Shown: positions 16,797-28,559 of the stretch, one piece after another
Numbering within the stretch: the stretch's first letter is position 1
Layout: each line of letters begins with the position of its first letter
NCBI RefSeq assembly: GCF_013116825.1
Contig: NZ_JABFNS010000006.1
Location: 1 to 64,000, forward strand
Reading direction: 5' to 3'
Source: Myxococcus xanthus
GTDB lineage: Bacteria > Myxococcota > Myxococcia > Myxococcales > Myxococcaceae
Length of the DNA: 64,000 bases
Translations under genes and position numbers: made by a program
The notes under the pieces: generated by a model
Seen by the model: the letters and a program-made list of their open reading frames with translations, nothing else
Databases searched by the model: none
What the model was told of the DNA's origin: nothing

Positions 16797-17900
16797 TCAG
16801 GGCACGCGGCCCACGAAGCCGCCGGTGCCGCTCTCCTGCGACGTGAAGAGCAGGGTGTCGCCGTCCACCAGCAGGCCCCCGGGCCCCACGCCCTCTGGGC
16901 CCACGGGCTCCAGGGCGCCGGGCGTGCAGGTGCTCACGCGGCGGAGGAAGCCCGTGCCGCCCGTGCTGACGTCCTTGAAGTAGAGCGTGCCATTCAGCTC
17001 CACCGGGAAGGCGGGCCCCTGGAGGCCCGTGGCCACGACCTCCGCCGCGCCGCCCTCGCGTGGCAGGCGCAGCACGCGGCCGTTTCCGCCGCCGCCTTCG
17101 GTGACGAGGAAGTGCGTGGGCGTGACTTCCAACGAGGTGCCGGCGGTGATGCTCCCGTCGCGCAGCGTGGCCGGGGCACTGCCGTCCAGCGGCACGCTGT
17201 AGAGGCCGGGGCTCTCTCCCGCGGCGACCAGGAACCACACGTCCTGGCCCACCACGCGAGCTCCCCGCACCTGCGTGTAGCCCGTGCCGGCGTAGAGCTC
17301 CTGGCGGTTGCCGCCCGAGGCGTCCACGCGCACCAGCCGGCGGTGCGACGTCGCGATGACCACCACGTCCCGGTCGCCCATCCGCGCGGGCAGGACGTCC
17401 GTGCCGCCAATGGTGACGTTGTTCACCGTGGCATCGAGCGGACGTGCGTCCTTGGCGCCCGTCGCCTTGTCCACCCGCCACAGCCCGTCCAGGTCGAGCA
17501 CGTAGACGGAGTCCGACACCACGGCGATGGCATCCGGCGCCCGGAAGCCCGTGGCCACGGACACCGCGTCACCGCCCGCGCGTGGCAGCCGGAGGAGCCG
17601 CCCGGGGCCCGGCTGGGGCTGCTGCGGATTCAGGGAGTGGGACTCGGCGATGTAGAGGTCCGTTGCGTCCGCCGCGAGCCTGCGGGGCGTGTTCAACCCG
17701 GTGAGCAGTGGGGTGCCCGGACCCGAGGCCAGCGGCTCGCAACCCGCGTCGCCGCTGCCCGCATCGTCTGTCCGGGTTCCCGCGTCGTCTGTTCCGGTGC
17801 CCGCGTCGCCACGGCCCGCGTCCGGCCCGTCCTGCATCGGAGGCTTGTCGGAGGAGCAAGCAACACCCAGCAGCAGGACGAACAGGAGCGCGAGTCTCAT
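16797..17900 (-). CDS. Lipoprotein with beta-propeller-like repeats
   Basis: I chose the ATG at 17900, which overlaps the upstream kinase stop (ATGA) and starts a lipoprotein signal (MRLALLFVLLLGVACSSD, Cys in VAC). The 367-residue product has an Asp/Ala/Gly-rich spacer with repeated GDAGTGTDDAGTRTDDAG. About six repeats of a strand-rich unit follow (DATDLYIAESHS, then RLLRLPRAGGDAVSVATGFR, then DSVYVLDLDGLWRV), typical of a beta-propeller. It is probably an outer-membrane or periplasmic binding protein. Coupling to the hybrid kinase suggests a shared signalling role, which is inference. Confidence 0.75.
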   Translation of the reverse strand: MRLALLFVLLLGVACSSDKPPMQDGPDAGRGDAGTGTDDAGTRTDDAGSGDAGCEPLASGPGTPLLTGLNTPRRLAADATDLYIAESHSLNPQQPQPGPGRLLRLPRAGGDAVSVATGFRAPDAIAVVSDSVYVLDLDGLWRVDKATGAKDARPLDATVNNVTIGGTDVLPARMGDRDVVVIATSHRRLVRVDASGGNRQELYAGTGYTQVRGARVVGQDVWFLVAAGESPGLYSVPLDGSAPATLRDGSITAGTSLEVTPTHFLVTEGGGGNGRVLRLPREGGAAEVVATGLQGPAFPVELNGTLYFKDVSTGGTGFLRRVSTCTPGALEPVGPEGVGPGGLLVDGDTLLFTSQESGTGGFVGRVP

Positions 17901-19414
17901 GGGGCCTCTCGTTTGAATGCGCGGTTCAACTCTCGGCTGAGCGCCGACGCGTCGGACATCAGCTTGGGAAGGCACGCGGCGGCGCCCGCACGCAGGGACT
18001 CCAGCGCCGTCTCCATGGTGAGGTGCTCGGCCAGCACCACGAAGGGTGCGCCCTGGGCCAGCGCCTTGCCCAGCTCCAGCGCCTTGCGCCCGTAGGCGGG
18101 CGCGAAGTCCCAGCTCACCACCACGCCCGCGGGCGGCTCCAGCGCGGCCAGCTCCGTGGTCGTCAGGATGCGGGCTTCCAGTCCCACCAGGGAGAGAGCG
18201 TGGGTGATTTGCGCCGCCGCCGCCGGGTTGTCCTCCAGCACGTCCACCCGGCGCATCGCGGGGTTCGTCTCCAGCGGGGCGGGGGCGGGCTTCCGGGCCA
18301 GCGTGGAGCGCAGCAGGGCGCGCACCTCGCGGATGTCGTCGAAGGGCTTGAGCAGGTAGTCCACCACGCCCAGCTCCAGCGCCTGCTGCGTCGTCACCAG
18401 CGACGGGTAGCCCGTCATCAGGATGACGCGCGAGTCCGTGTGCAGCCGCCGCGCCTGCTGCGCCAGCTCCAGGCCGGACATGCCGGGCAGGTTCTTGTCG
18501 GTGACGATGAGGTCCACCGGCGCCTGTTGCAGCAGGTCCAGGGCCTCCTCGCCGCTCGCCGCATCGATGATCTCGCACTCCTTGCCCATCAGGTCGCGGA
18601 AGACCATGCGGATGATGATTTCGTCATCCACCACCAGGACCCGGTGCTTCTGCGTGGGCGGTGCGTCCGTCGCGGGGAAGAGCACGCGGAACACGGTGGC
18701 CGGGGGCGGGACGTCGCGGATGACGCCCTGCGGGGCCAGCTCGAGGCGCGCGTGGTGCTCGCGGGCGATGCGCTGGCACACCGACAAGCCCAGTCCGGTG
18801 CCTCGCTTGTTGGCGGTGATGTAGGGCTCGAAGATGCGCGCTCGCAGCTCCTGGGGGATGCCCGGCCCCCAGTCCGCCACGTAGAGGGCAGGGGAGGGGC
18901 CCTCCATCGTGAGCACCACCTTCACCCGGCCGCGCCCCGCCATGGCGTCGCGCGCGTTGTTGAGCAGGTTCAGGGTGAGCTGCTCGATGAGGCGCGCGTT
19001 GCCCTGGATGGTGATGTCCTCCGGGGCCTCCACTTCCAAGGAGATGCGCGAGGAGTCCGGGTTGATGCTGAAGTGCTTCGCCGCCGCCCAGATGGGGGCC
19101 GCCAGGGAGAGGCGCTGTTGAGACGCTGGTCGCTCGCTCGACAGGCGGATGAAGTCGGAGACGATCTGCTCCATCCGCTCCACCTGGGCCAGCAGCAGGC
19201 GCAGGGGCCCGGGGGCGGCGCCGTCCTCCGCGAGCAGTTGGGCGTAGGCCTTCACGCCGAGCAGCGGTTGTCGCAGCTCGTGCAGCACCTCCGCCGCCAG
19301 CTGTGACGTTTGCGCTCCCGCACGTTGCAGTGCCGCCGCCGCTGTTCGCGCGGCCGTCAGGTCCCCTGCCTCCAGGGCCTGGAGCAGTTGGGCGAGCGGC
19401 ACGGGTGTTTCCAT
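17897..19414 (-). CDS. Hybrid histidine kinase (HisKA-HATPase-REC-degenerate REC)
   Basis: I chose ATG 19414 (METPVPLAQLLQ), which begins the recognisable fold; there is no clear ribosome site. The 505-residue soluble protein has a short N-terminal helix, the phosphorylated His in AAEVLHELRQPLLGVKAYA, an N-box (LLNNARDAM), ADWGPGIP and GTGLGLSV in the ATPase. A true receiver follows (LVVDDE, Asp in LIVTDKNLPGMSG, Lys in DYLLKPFDD). A last region (VDVLEDNPAAAAQ, then VVVSWDFAPAYG) looks like a second receiver that lacks a clear phosphoacceptor. There are no membrane segments, so it senses an internal signal. It shares four bases with the downstream lipoprotein gene. Confidence 0.85.
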   Translation of the reverse strand: METPVPLAQLLQALEAGDLTAARTAAAALQRAGAQTSQLAAEVLHELRQPLLGVKAYAQLLAEDGAAPGPLRLLLAQVERMEQIVSDFIRLSSERPASQQRLSLAAPIWAAAKHFSINPDSSRISLEVEAPEDITIQGNARLIEQLTLNLLNNARDAMAGRGRVKVVLTMEGPSPALYVADWGPGIPQELRARIFEPYITANKRGTGLGLSVCQRIAREHHARLELAPQGVIRDVPPPATVFRVLFPATDAPPTQKHRVLVVDDEIIIRMVFRDLMGKECEIIDAASGEEALDLLQQAPVDLIVTDKNLPGMSGLELAQQARRLHTDSRVILMTGYPSLVTTQQALELGVVDYLLKPFDDIREVRALLRSTLARKPAPAPLETNPAMRRVDVLEDNPAAAAQITHALSLVGLEARILTTTELAALEPPAGVVVSWDFAPAYGRKALELGKALAQGAPFVVLAEHLTMETALESLRAGAAACLPKLMSDASALSRELNRAFKREAP

Positions 19415-19469
19415 GTGACGAGCATGGCGGAGGCAACCGCTTGTACGCAACGCACCTGGAGGGAATCCG

Positions 19470-19498
19470 TTGACCCGGACCGTGCCGGCGCGGATGCT
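19470..19498 (+). promoter_or_regulatory. Candidate encC promoter
   Basis: TTGACC (19470-19475) and GATGCT (19493-19498) are 17 bases apart in the divergent gap between the hybrid kinase and encC. The -10 is only a moderate match. Confidence 0.4.
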
Positions 19499-19518
19499 GG
19501 TCGCGTTCTCATCGCACC

Positions 19519-19534
19519 ATCCGGAAATCCGGAT
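19519..19534. promoter_or_regulatory. Palindrome in encC leader
   Basis: ATCCGGA-AA-TCCGGAT is a perfect 7-base inverted repeat 30 bases before the encC start. It lies downstream of the candidate promoter, where an iron- or redox-responsive repressor could bind. No specific regulator is identified. Confidence 0.45.
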
Positions 19535-19563
19535 ATCGCGACACCGGCCTCGGGAGGGCCTTC

Positions 19564-19956
19564 ATGCCGCAGACCAACCCGTTCCACTCGCTGGTCCCCC
19601 GCAAGATGACGGACACCGAGCTGGCCCGCTCCATCCGCCTCAACATCGAGGCGGAGCTGGACGCCATCAACCTCTACGCGGCCCATATCGACGCGACGGA
19701 CAACGAGGACGCCAAGGCCATCCTCCGGCACGTCATGGACGAGGAGCGCGAGCACGCCGCCCTCTTCTGGGAGCTCATCGCCCGGTTGGATCCAGAGCAG
19801 GCCGCGCACGCGAAGGAGGCCGTGGAGAAGTACCGGCTCATCACCTCCGGCGCGTCGCACGAGGCCGTGGAGGCCGTGGGCAAGGAGGACGCGCCGGCGT
19901 CTCCGGCGGACGTCACGCCGGAGAAGCGCCTCACCGTGGGCAGCCTGCGCCGGTAG
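19564..19956 (+). CDS. encC: Encapsulated ferritin-like cargo protein EncC
   Basis: This 130-residue protein has the two-helix encapsulated-ferritin pattern: IEAELDAINLYAAHIDAT (Glu31 and Tyr38) and AILRHVMDEEREHAAL (Glu60/61 and His64), the residues that bind iron at the dimer interface in that family. A disordered Pro/Ala-rich linker leads to LTVGSLRR at residues 123-130, the encapsulin-targeting peptide I recall for M. xanthus cargo. It oxidises and stores iron inside the encapsulin shell. The shell gene is not in the window, which fits M. xanthus, where encC is unlinked from encA. GGAGG lies eight bases before the start. Confidence 0.93.
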   Translation: MPQTNPFHSLVPRKMTDTELARSIRLNIEAELDAINLYAAHIDATDNEDAKAILRHVMDEEREHAALFWELIARLDPEQAAHAKEAVEKYRLITSGASHEAVEAVGKEDAPASPADVTPEKRLTVGSLRR

Positions 19957-19959
19957 CCG

Positions 19960-21333
19960 TCAGGACGCGGAGTGGGCCTGCCGGCGCTCGGCCGGTGGGG
20001 CCTCCAGGTCCTTCGCCGCCATGTACACGACGTTCCGCGAGCCCCGCTTGCCGCGGTACATGGCCCGGTCTGACAGGTCCAACAGCGTGGCCTTGTCCTG
20101 GGCGTGCTCGGGGAAGCTGGCCACGCCGATACACGTGGTGAGCTTGAGCGACAGTCCTTCGCGCGCCAGGAAGTTGTGCGTCTCCATGGTGCGCCGGATG
20201 CGCTCGGCCACCTTGAGCGCGCCGCCGGAGTCGGTGTTGCGCAGCACCACCACGTATTCGTCTCCGCCGTAGCGCGCGACGACGTCGTGGTCTCTCACGC
20301 AGCCCTTCACCACGCGCGCTGTCTCCACCAGCACCTTGGAGCCCACGAGGTGGCCATGGGTGTCGTTGATGGACTTGAAGTGGTCCAGGTCCAGGAACAG
20401 CAGGCTGAAGGTGCGCTGCGACTGGAGCGCGTCCTGGACCTCGCGGTCCACCACCAGGTGAAGGTAGCGGGTGTTGAACAGGCGCGTGAGGTCGTCGACG
20501 TACGCCAGGTCCTCCACCGCGGCGAAGCGGCCGAGGTTGCGCAGCGCGAGCGCCCAGTTGCGCACCAGGAAGCTGGCGGTCTCGCCCGCCCACTCCGCGC
20601 CCGTGCCGCCGAAGAAGAGCACCGCGTGTCCCAGCACGGCGTCGCCCTCCAGCGCGGGGACGGAGACGGCGCGAGGGAAGGGCGCGTCCAGGCCGTCCAG
20701 CTCGCGCGGCCCGCGTTCGTTGCTCAGGCGTTCGATGAGCTCGGCGATGAGCGGCTCTTCCAGCGCGGTGGACAGGCCGCTGGTGCCGTGGCGCCGCAGC
20801 GCGAAGGCGGAGTCACGCTCCAGCAGGACCACGGCGCTGGCGGAGGCCATGCTCTGCAGCGCGCTGGCGGTGGCCGCGGCCAGCTTCTCGCGGTCCAGGG
20901 TGGTGGCGATGCGCTGCCCCGCCTCCAGCATGGCCACGTGGCGGCGCAGTGACGCGTTCTCCTGCATCAGGTCGCGCGTCGTGAGCGCGCGGCGCACGGC
21001 GTGCTGCAGGGCCTCCGGGGCCACCGGCTTGACGAGGTACTCCGCGGCGCCGCTCTTGATGGCGCGCACGGCGGGGTCCACCTTCTCCAGGCCGGTGATG
21101 ACCACCACCTCCACGCCCGGGTGGTGTTCCCGCACGTGCCGCAGGACCTCCATGCCGTCGCCACCGGGGAGGATGAGGTCCGTCACCACCGCGTCGAAGC
21201 GGTCGCCCGCGAGCGCTTCCTTTGCCTCTTGTAGCGTGCCCACCGCCGTGACGGCGTGTCCCACGGCGGTGAGGTAGTCGCCGTACAGGGTGCGGGCGAT
21301 CTTTTCGTCGTCGACGAGGAGGATTCGCGCCAT
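19960..21333 (-). CDS. Response regulator diguanylate cyclase (REC-GAF-like-GGDEF)
   Basis: I chose ATG 21333 (MARILLVDDE), though GGGAG touches it directly; GTG 21354 is an alternative. The 457-residue protein has a receiver with Asp52 in AVVTDLILPGGDG and Lys in EYLVKPVAP. A coiled linker, a GAF-like middle (about 150-290) and a GGDEF domain follow. The active site is GGDEY at 356-360, preceded five residues earlier by RDHD, a proper RxxD inhibitory site. FLDLDHFKSINDTHGH supports catalysis. It should make c-di-GMP under phosphorelay control with product feedback. It starts 50 bases from the divergent CheW-like gene. Confidence 0.9.
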   Translation of the reverse strand: MARILLVDDEKIARTLYGDYLTAVGHAVTAVGTLQEAKEALAGDRFDAVVTDLILPGGDGMEVLRHVREHHPGVEVVVITGLEKVDPAVRAIKSGAAEYLVKPVAPEALQHAVRRALTTRDLMQENASLRRHVAMLEAGQRIATTLDREKLAAATASALQSMASASAVVLLERDSAFALRRHGTSGLSTALEEPLIAELIERLSNERGPRELDGLDAPFPRAVSVPALEGDAVLGHAVLFFGGTGAEWAGETASFLVRNWALALRNLGRFAAVEDLAYVDDLTRLFNTRYLHLVVDREVQDALQSQRTFSLLFLDLDHFKSINDTHGHLVGSKVLVETARVVKGCVRDHDVVARYGGDEYVVVLRNTDSGGALKVAERIRRTMETHNFLAREGLSLKLTTCIGVASFPEHAQDKATLLDLSDRAMYRGKRGSRNVVYMAAKDLEAPPAERRQAHSAS

Positions 21334-21383
21334 CTCCCATCGGCTTAGCACCAACCGATGGAAGGCTGCTAGGGTCGGCCCCC

Positions 21384-22199
21384 GTGTCCCCCTTCGAAAG
21401 CGGCCGTCGGCTCTGCCTTCTCGTTGAGGCCGGGGAAACCCGTTACGCCGTGGAAGCGACGTCTGTCATGGAAGTAGCGATGCCGGGCGCCAACGGCAGC
21501 AGCCTGCGGGGTGTGCTGGAGGTGAAGGACCTCTGCGCGCTGCTGGGCGGGCCGCCCGAGGATGGCCCGGGCATGGTGGTGGTGCTCGACGTGAGTCCCA
21601 CCCTGGCGGTGCGCGTGCGCTCCGTGGTGGAGGTGGCGGACGTGGCCCGCGCGCCGTTCTTCCTGCTGCCACCGGGACTGGCGGACTCGCTGGCGCCGCT
21701 GAGCCGGGGCGCGGTGCTGCACAAGTCGCGGCTGTACCTGGAGCTCATCGCGGAGGCGCTGCCGCACCGGGTGGGTTCGATGGCGGCGACGGTCGCCGCC
21801 CGGCCCGTGCACTGGGCGGAGGCGGCTCCGGACCGCGCGCTCGTCTTCGAGTCGCAGGGGCGACTGTTCGGAGTCCCCCTGGGCCTGGTGTCGCAGGTCA
21901 TCAGCCGGGGAGAGGCCTTCTGCGTCCTGCCCGTGCCGAGTGGACCGGTGGCCGGTATTTTTCCGCATGATCAGGTGCTGTGGCCTGTCTGCTCGGTCCC
22001 CGCGTTGCTGGGGGAAGCGCCTGTGCCGGAGTCCTTCATCGTCCTCACGGAGCTGGCCGGGCGGAACGTGGGGCTGACGGCCACGCGGGTGCTCGGCGTC
22101 ATGCAACGATTCGAGCCGGACGACACCGCGGGGAGCTTCCGTGCTACCGGGTTGAGCGAGCCTGTGGCGTTCCTGGACCTGCAACGCATGTTTTCTTGA
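21384..22199 (+). CDS. CheW-like protein, two degenerate domains
   Basis: This 271-residue protein starts at GTG 21384. Residues 8-120 and 145-268 each show the CheW fold pattern: LCLLVEAGETRYAVEATSVM, then GVLEVKDLCALLG, then MVVVLDVS; and later ALVFESQGRLFGVPLGLVSQ, then VCSVPALLGE, then FIVLTELAGRNVGLTATRVL. CheW proteins couple receptors to CheA kinases. A double-domain copy lying 116 bases upstream of romR and divergent from a diguanylate cyclase could link a chemosensory array to polarity control, which is inference. No receptor or CheA gene is nearby. Confidence 0.75.
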   Translation: MSPFESGRRLCLLVEAGETRYAVEATSVMEVAMPGANGSSLRGVLEVKDLCALLGGPPEDGPGMVVVLDVSPTLAVRVRSVVEVADVARAPFFLLPPGLADSLAPLSRGAVLHKSRLYLELIAEALPHRVGSMAATVAARPVHWAEAAPDRALVFESQGRLFGVPLGLVSQVISRGEAFCVLPVPSGPVAGIFPHDQVLWPVCSVPALLGEAPVPESFIVLTELAGRNVGLTATRVLGVMQRFEPDDTAGSFRATGLSEPVAFLDLQRMFS

Positions 22200-22242
22200 T
22201 CGTCCCAGAGGGCAACTCGTAAGCTGCCCCGCTTGTCAGACT

Positions 22243-22264
22243 GCCGCGAGTCAACCCTCGCGGC
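22243..22264 (+). other. Hairpin in romR leader
   Basis: GCCGCGAG (22243-22250) and CTCGCGGC (22257-22264) form an 8-pair stem with a 6-base loop, 52 bases before the romR start. It may end the upstream transcript or stabilise the romR leader. No T-run follows. Confidence 0.35.
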
Positions 22265-22315
22265 GGGAATCACCAACGAATTCAGGGGAGTGGATGCTCC
22301 CCGAGGCCCGAACCG

Positions 22316-23575
22316 ATGCCCAAGAATCTGCTGGTCGCCGATGACTCGCTCACCATCCGCAAGGTGATCGGGATGATCTTCGCGACCGAGGACTTTCAGG
22401 TGACCGCGGTGGACAACGGGCTGGACGCCATCTCCCGCACCCGCGAGCTGCGTCCGGACGTCGTCCTCGCGGACGTCATGATGCCGGGCAAGAGCGGCTA
22501 TGAGGTCTGCGAGGCGCTGAAGAACGACCCGGCCACCCAGGGCATCCCGGTGGTGCTGCTGGCCGGCACGTTCGAGGCGTTCGACGAGAACCGCGCTCGC
22601 GCCGCCCGCGCCGATGACCACGTCACCAAGCCCTTCGAGAGCCAGGTGCTGCTCGACAAGGTGAAGGCGCTGGTCGGCCAGAAGTCCAACACGATGCCCG
22701 CGTCGGCCGCCACGCAGGTGCGCCACGCGGCCCCTCAGCCCGCCGCGGCGCCCGCGCCCGTCGCCGCCGCTGCTCCGCCGGGGGCCCGTCCCGCGCCTCC
22801 GCCGGGGGCCCGTCCGGGTGTTCCTCCGGGGCCGGGCGTGCCGCGTCCGCCGGGGCCTGGGATGCCGCCGGGCGCGCGTCCTCCGGGACCTGGGATGCCG
22901 CCGGGCATGGCGCGTCCTCCGGGGCCGGGCATGCCGCCGCCGGGGGCGCCGGGCGCGCCGCGTCCTCCGGGACCTGGGATGCCGCCGGGCATGGCGCGTC
23001 CTCCTGGCCCGGGCGTGCCTCCGGGCGCGCGTCCTCCGGGGCCTGGGATGCCGCCGGGCGCCCGTCCGGGTGTGCCGCCTCCGCCGGGTGGCCCCGCGCC
23101 GGGCCTTCCGCCGCGTCCGGGAATGCCGCCGGGCGCCGTGGCGCGTCCGGGTGTGCCGCCTCCGCCGGGTGGTCCCGCGCCGGGTGGCTTCGCGCGTCCG
23201 CCGGTGGGCGCGCCGCAGCCTCCTCCTGGGGCGGCGCCGCAGCCCGCCGCGCGGGGCAGGGATCCGTTCGGTCTGGGGGCGCCCGCGCCCGCCGCGGCCC
23301 AGCCGTCCATCAGCATCGAGGACTCGCTGCCCGACCAGGGTGACGCGGAGGAGATCTCGCTGGACATCGCCACCCCCGCGCCCGTCGCGGCCAGGCCGGC
23401 GAGCGCCCGTGCGCCTGCCGCGGACGGGGGCGAGGCCCTGCTGCGCGAGGCGCTTTCGAAGGCTTCCCGCGAGGTCATCGAGAAGATTGCCTGGGAGGTG
23501 GTACCGCAGCTGGCGGAGACCATCATCCGCGAGGAGCTCGAGCGGCTCATCAAGGACCGAGAGACCCAGCACTGA
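22316..23575 (+). CDS. romR: Response regulator RomR, motility and polarity
   Basis: This is a 419-residue protein with a receiver at residues 1-120 (LLVADDSLTIRKVIGMIF). The phosphoacceptor counts to Asp53 in VVLADVMMPGKSG, the site known in M. xanthus RomR, and the conserved Lys is in HVTKPFES. A Pro/Gly/Met-rich linker of near repeats (RPPGPGMPPGMARPPGPG) spans about 145-320. A conserved acidic helix ends the protein (ASREVIEKIAWEVVPQLAET through LERLIKDRETQH). In M. xanthus RomR sits at cell poles and, with RomX, directs the small GTPase MglA for gliding and type IV pilus motility. GAGG lies eight bases before the ATG. Confidence 0.97.
   Translation: MPKNLLVADDSLTIRKVIGMIFATEDFQVTAVDNGLDAISRTRELRPDVVLADVMMPGKSGYEVCEALKNDPATQGIPVVLLAGTFEAFDENRARAARADDHVTKPFESQVLLDKVKALVGQKSNTMPASAATQVRHAAPQPAAAPAPVAAAAPPGARPAPPPGARPGVPPGPGVPRPPGPGMPPGARPPGPGMPPGMARPPGPGMPPPGAPGAPRPPGPGMPPGMARPPGPGVPPGARPPGPGMPPGARPGVPPPPGGPAPGLPPRPGMPPGAVARPGVPPPPGGPAPGGFARPPVGAPQPPPGAAPQPAARGRDPFGLGAPAPAAAQPSISIEDSLPDQGDAEEISLDIATPAPVAARPASARAPAADGGEALLREALSKASREVIEKIAWEVVPQLAETIIREELERLIKDRETQH
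22780..23230 (+). repeat. Pro/Gly-rich near repeats in the romR linker
   Basis: Units encoding RPPGPGMPPG and close variants recur about eight times, with matching DNA repeats such as CGTCCTCCGGGGCCTGGGAT. Such tracts can change length between strains without breaking frame. The tract lies wholly within romR. Confidence 0.7.
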
Positions 23576-23605
23576 GGCGCCTGGCGCCGTAACCTCCTGA
23601 CCTTT

Positions 23606-23636
23606 GCCGGCCCCGGTCTCCGGGGCCGGCCGTTTT
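23606..23636 (+). terminator. Strong terminator after romR, abutting valS
   Basis: GCCGGCCCCGG (23606-23616) pairs perfectly with CCGGGGCCGGC (23620-23630) around a 3-base loop, followed by CGTTTT. This is a classical intrinsic terminator. The valS ATG at 23639 begins two bases after the T-run, so the hairpin replaces the usual ribosome-binding region of valS. Confidence 0.85.
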
Positions 23637-23638
23637 CA

Positions 23639-27523
<3,885 letters not shown>

Positions 27524-27534
27524 CAGGAGGAGAC

Positions 27535-28419
27535 GTGCAGCAGCAGGATTACCTCGACCGGCTCATCGCGCTCGCACTCGATGAGGACCTGGGGGCGGCG
27601 GGTGACGTCACCTCGCAGGCCCTCATCCCTCCTGACTACGAGGGCAGCGCGGAACTGGTCGCCAAGGAGCAGTTGGTGCTCGCGGGACTGGATGCCTTCG
27701 TCCGTGTCTTCAAGACGGTCGACCCGAACGTCGAGGTGGAGCTGTTGCGCCGCGACGGTCAGGAGATCAAACCGAAGATGGTCGCCGCGCGGTGTCACGG
27801 CCGGATGCGCTCGCTGCTCGCGGCGGAGCGCACCGCGCTCAACATCGTGCAGCGTGCCGCGGGCATCGCGACGCTGGCGCAGCAGGCCGTCACGTCCGTG
27901 CGTGGCTCCAATCTGCGCGTCCTGGACACGCGGAAGACGCCGCCGGGAATGCGCACGGTGGCCAAGGAGGCCGTCCGAATGGGCGGTGCCTCAAACCACC
28001 GCTTCGGCCTCTTCGACGGCGTCCTCATCAAGGACAACCACATCGCCGCCGTGGGTGGCTCCATCGCGGAGGCGCTGCGCCGCGCGAAGCTCAACGGGCC
28101 TCGGTTGACGAAGGTCGAAATCGAGGTCACCAACCTCAAGCAGCTCGCGGAGGCCATCGAGCACGGCGCTGACGTGGTGATGCTCGACAACATGGATGAC
28201 GCGCAGATTCGCGAGGCCGTGAAGCTGGCGGCGGGTCGTGTGCCGCTCGAGGTGTCGGGCGGCGTCACGCTGGATAGGCTGCCCCGGTTGGCGAAGCTGG
28301 GCATCGACTTCGTGTCCATGGGCGCGCTGACGCACTCCGCGCGGGCCATGGACCTGTCGCTGGAAATCACCGCCGCGGCGAAGCGGCCCGCGCGCAGCAA
28401 GCAGCCGAAGCCGGCGTAG
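27535..28419 (+). CDS. nadC: Nicotinate-nucleotide pyrophosphorylase (quinolinate PRTase)
   Basis: This 294-residue enzyme of NAD synthesis turns quinolinate and PRPP into nicotinate mononucleotide. It starts at GTG 27535, with GGAGGAG before it and only 11 bases after valS, so the two are probably co-transcribed. Family landmarks are present: DEDLGAAGDVTSQAL, then ERTALNIVQRAAGIAT, then VLDTRKTPPGMR, then GGASNHRFGLFDGVLIKDNH, then VMLDNM and LEVSGGVTLDRL. A short basic tail (RPARSKQPKP) ends the protein. No other NAD genes lie nearby. Confidence 0.95.
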   Translation: MQQQDYLDRLIALALDEDLGAAGDVTSQALIPPDYEGSAELVAKEQLVLAGLDAFVRVFKTVDPNVEVELLRRDGQEIKPKMVAARCHGRMRSLLAAERTALNIVQRAAGIATLAQQAVTSVRGSNLRVLDTRKTPPGMRTVAKEAVRMGGASNHRFGLFDGVLIKDNHIAAVGGSIAEALRRAKLNGPRLTKVEIEVTNLKQLAEAIEHGADVVMLDNMDDAQIREAVKLAAGRVPLEVSGGVTLDRLPRLAKLGIDFVSMGALTHSARAMDLSLEITAAAKRPARSKQPKPA

Positions 28420-28429
28420 CGCGCGGACA

Positions 28430-28458
28430 CGGAGGCGCTCCTGGCTCCAGCGCCTCCG
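28430..28458. terminator. Hairpin after nadC
   Basis: CGGAGGCGCT and AGCGCCTCCG form a perfect 10-pair stem with a nine-base loop, 11 bases after the nadC stop. There is no T-run. It lies between convergent genes. Confidence 0.5.
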
Positions 28459-28519
28459 CGTCGAAGAGCGTCCCGGCATCCCGCCTGGACGCGCGGAGCC
28501 TGTCCTTCACGGATCGCGC

Positions 28520-28552
28520 CGTCAGCGCGCGTGTCCGCCACGCACGCTGACG
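28520..28552. terminator. Hairpin after the phosphatase gene
   Basis: CGTCAGCGCGCGTG and CACGCACGCTGACG form a 14-pair stem with one mismatch and a 5-base loop. It is placed just beyond the 3' end of the minus-strand phosphatase gene. There is no T-run. Confidence 0.5.
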
Positions 28553-28559
28553 CGTTCGC

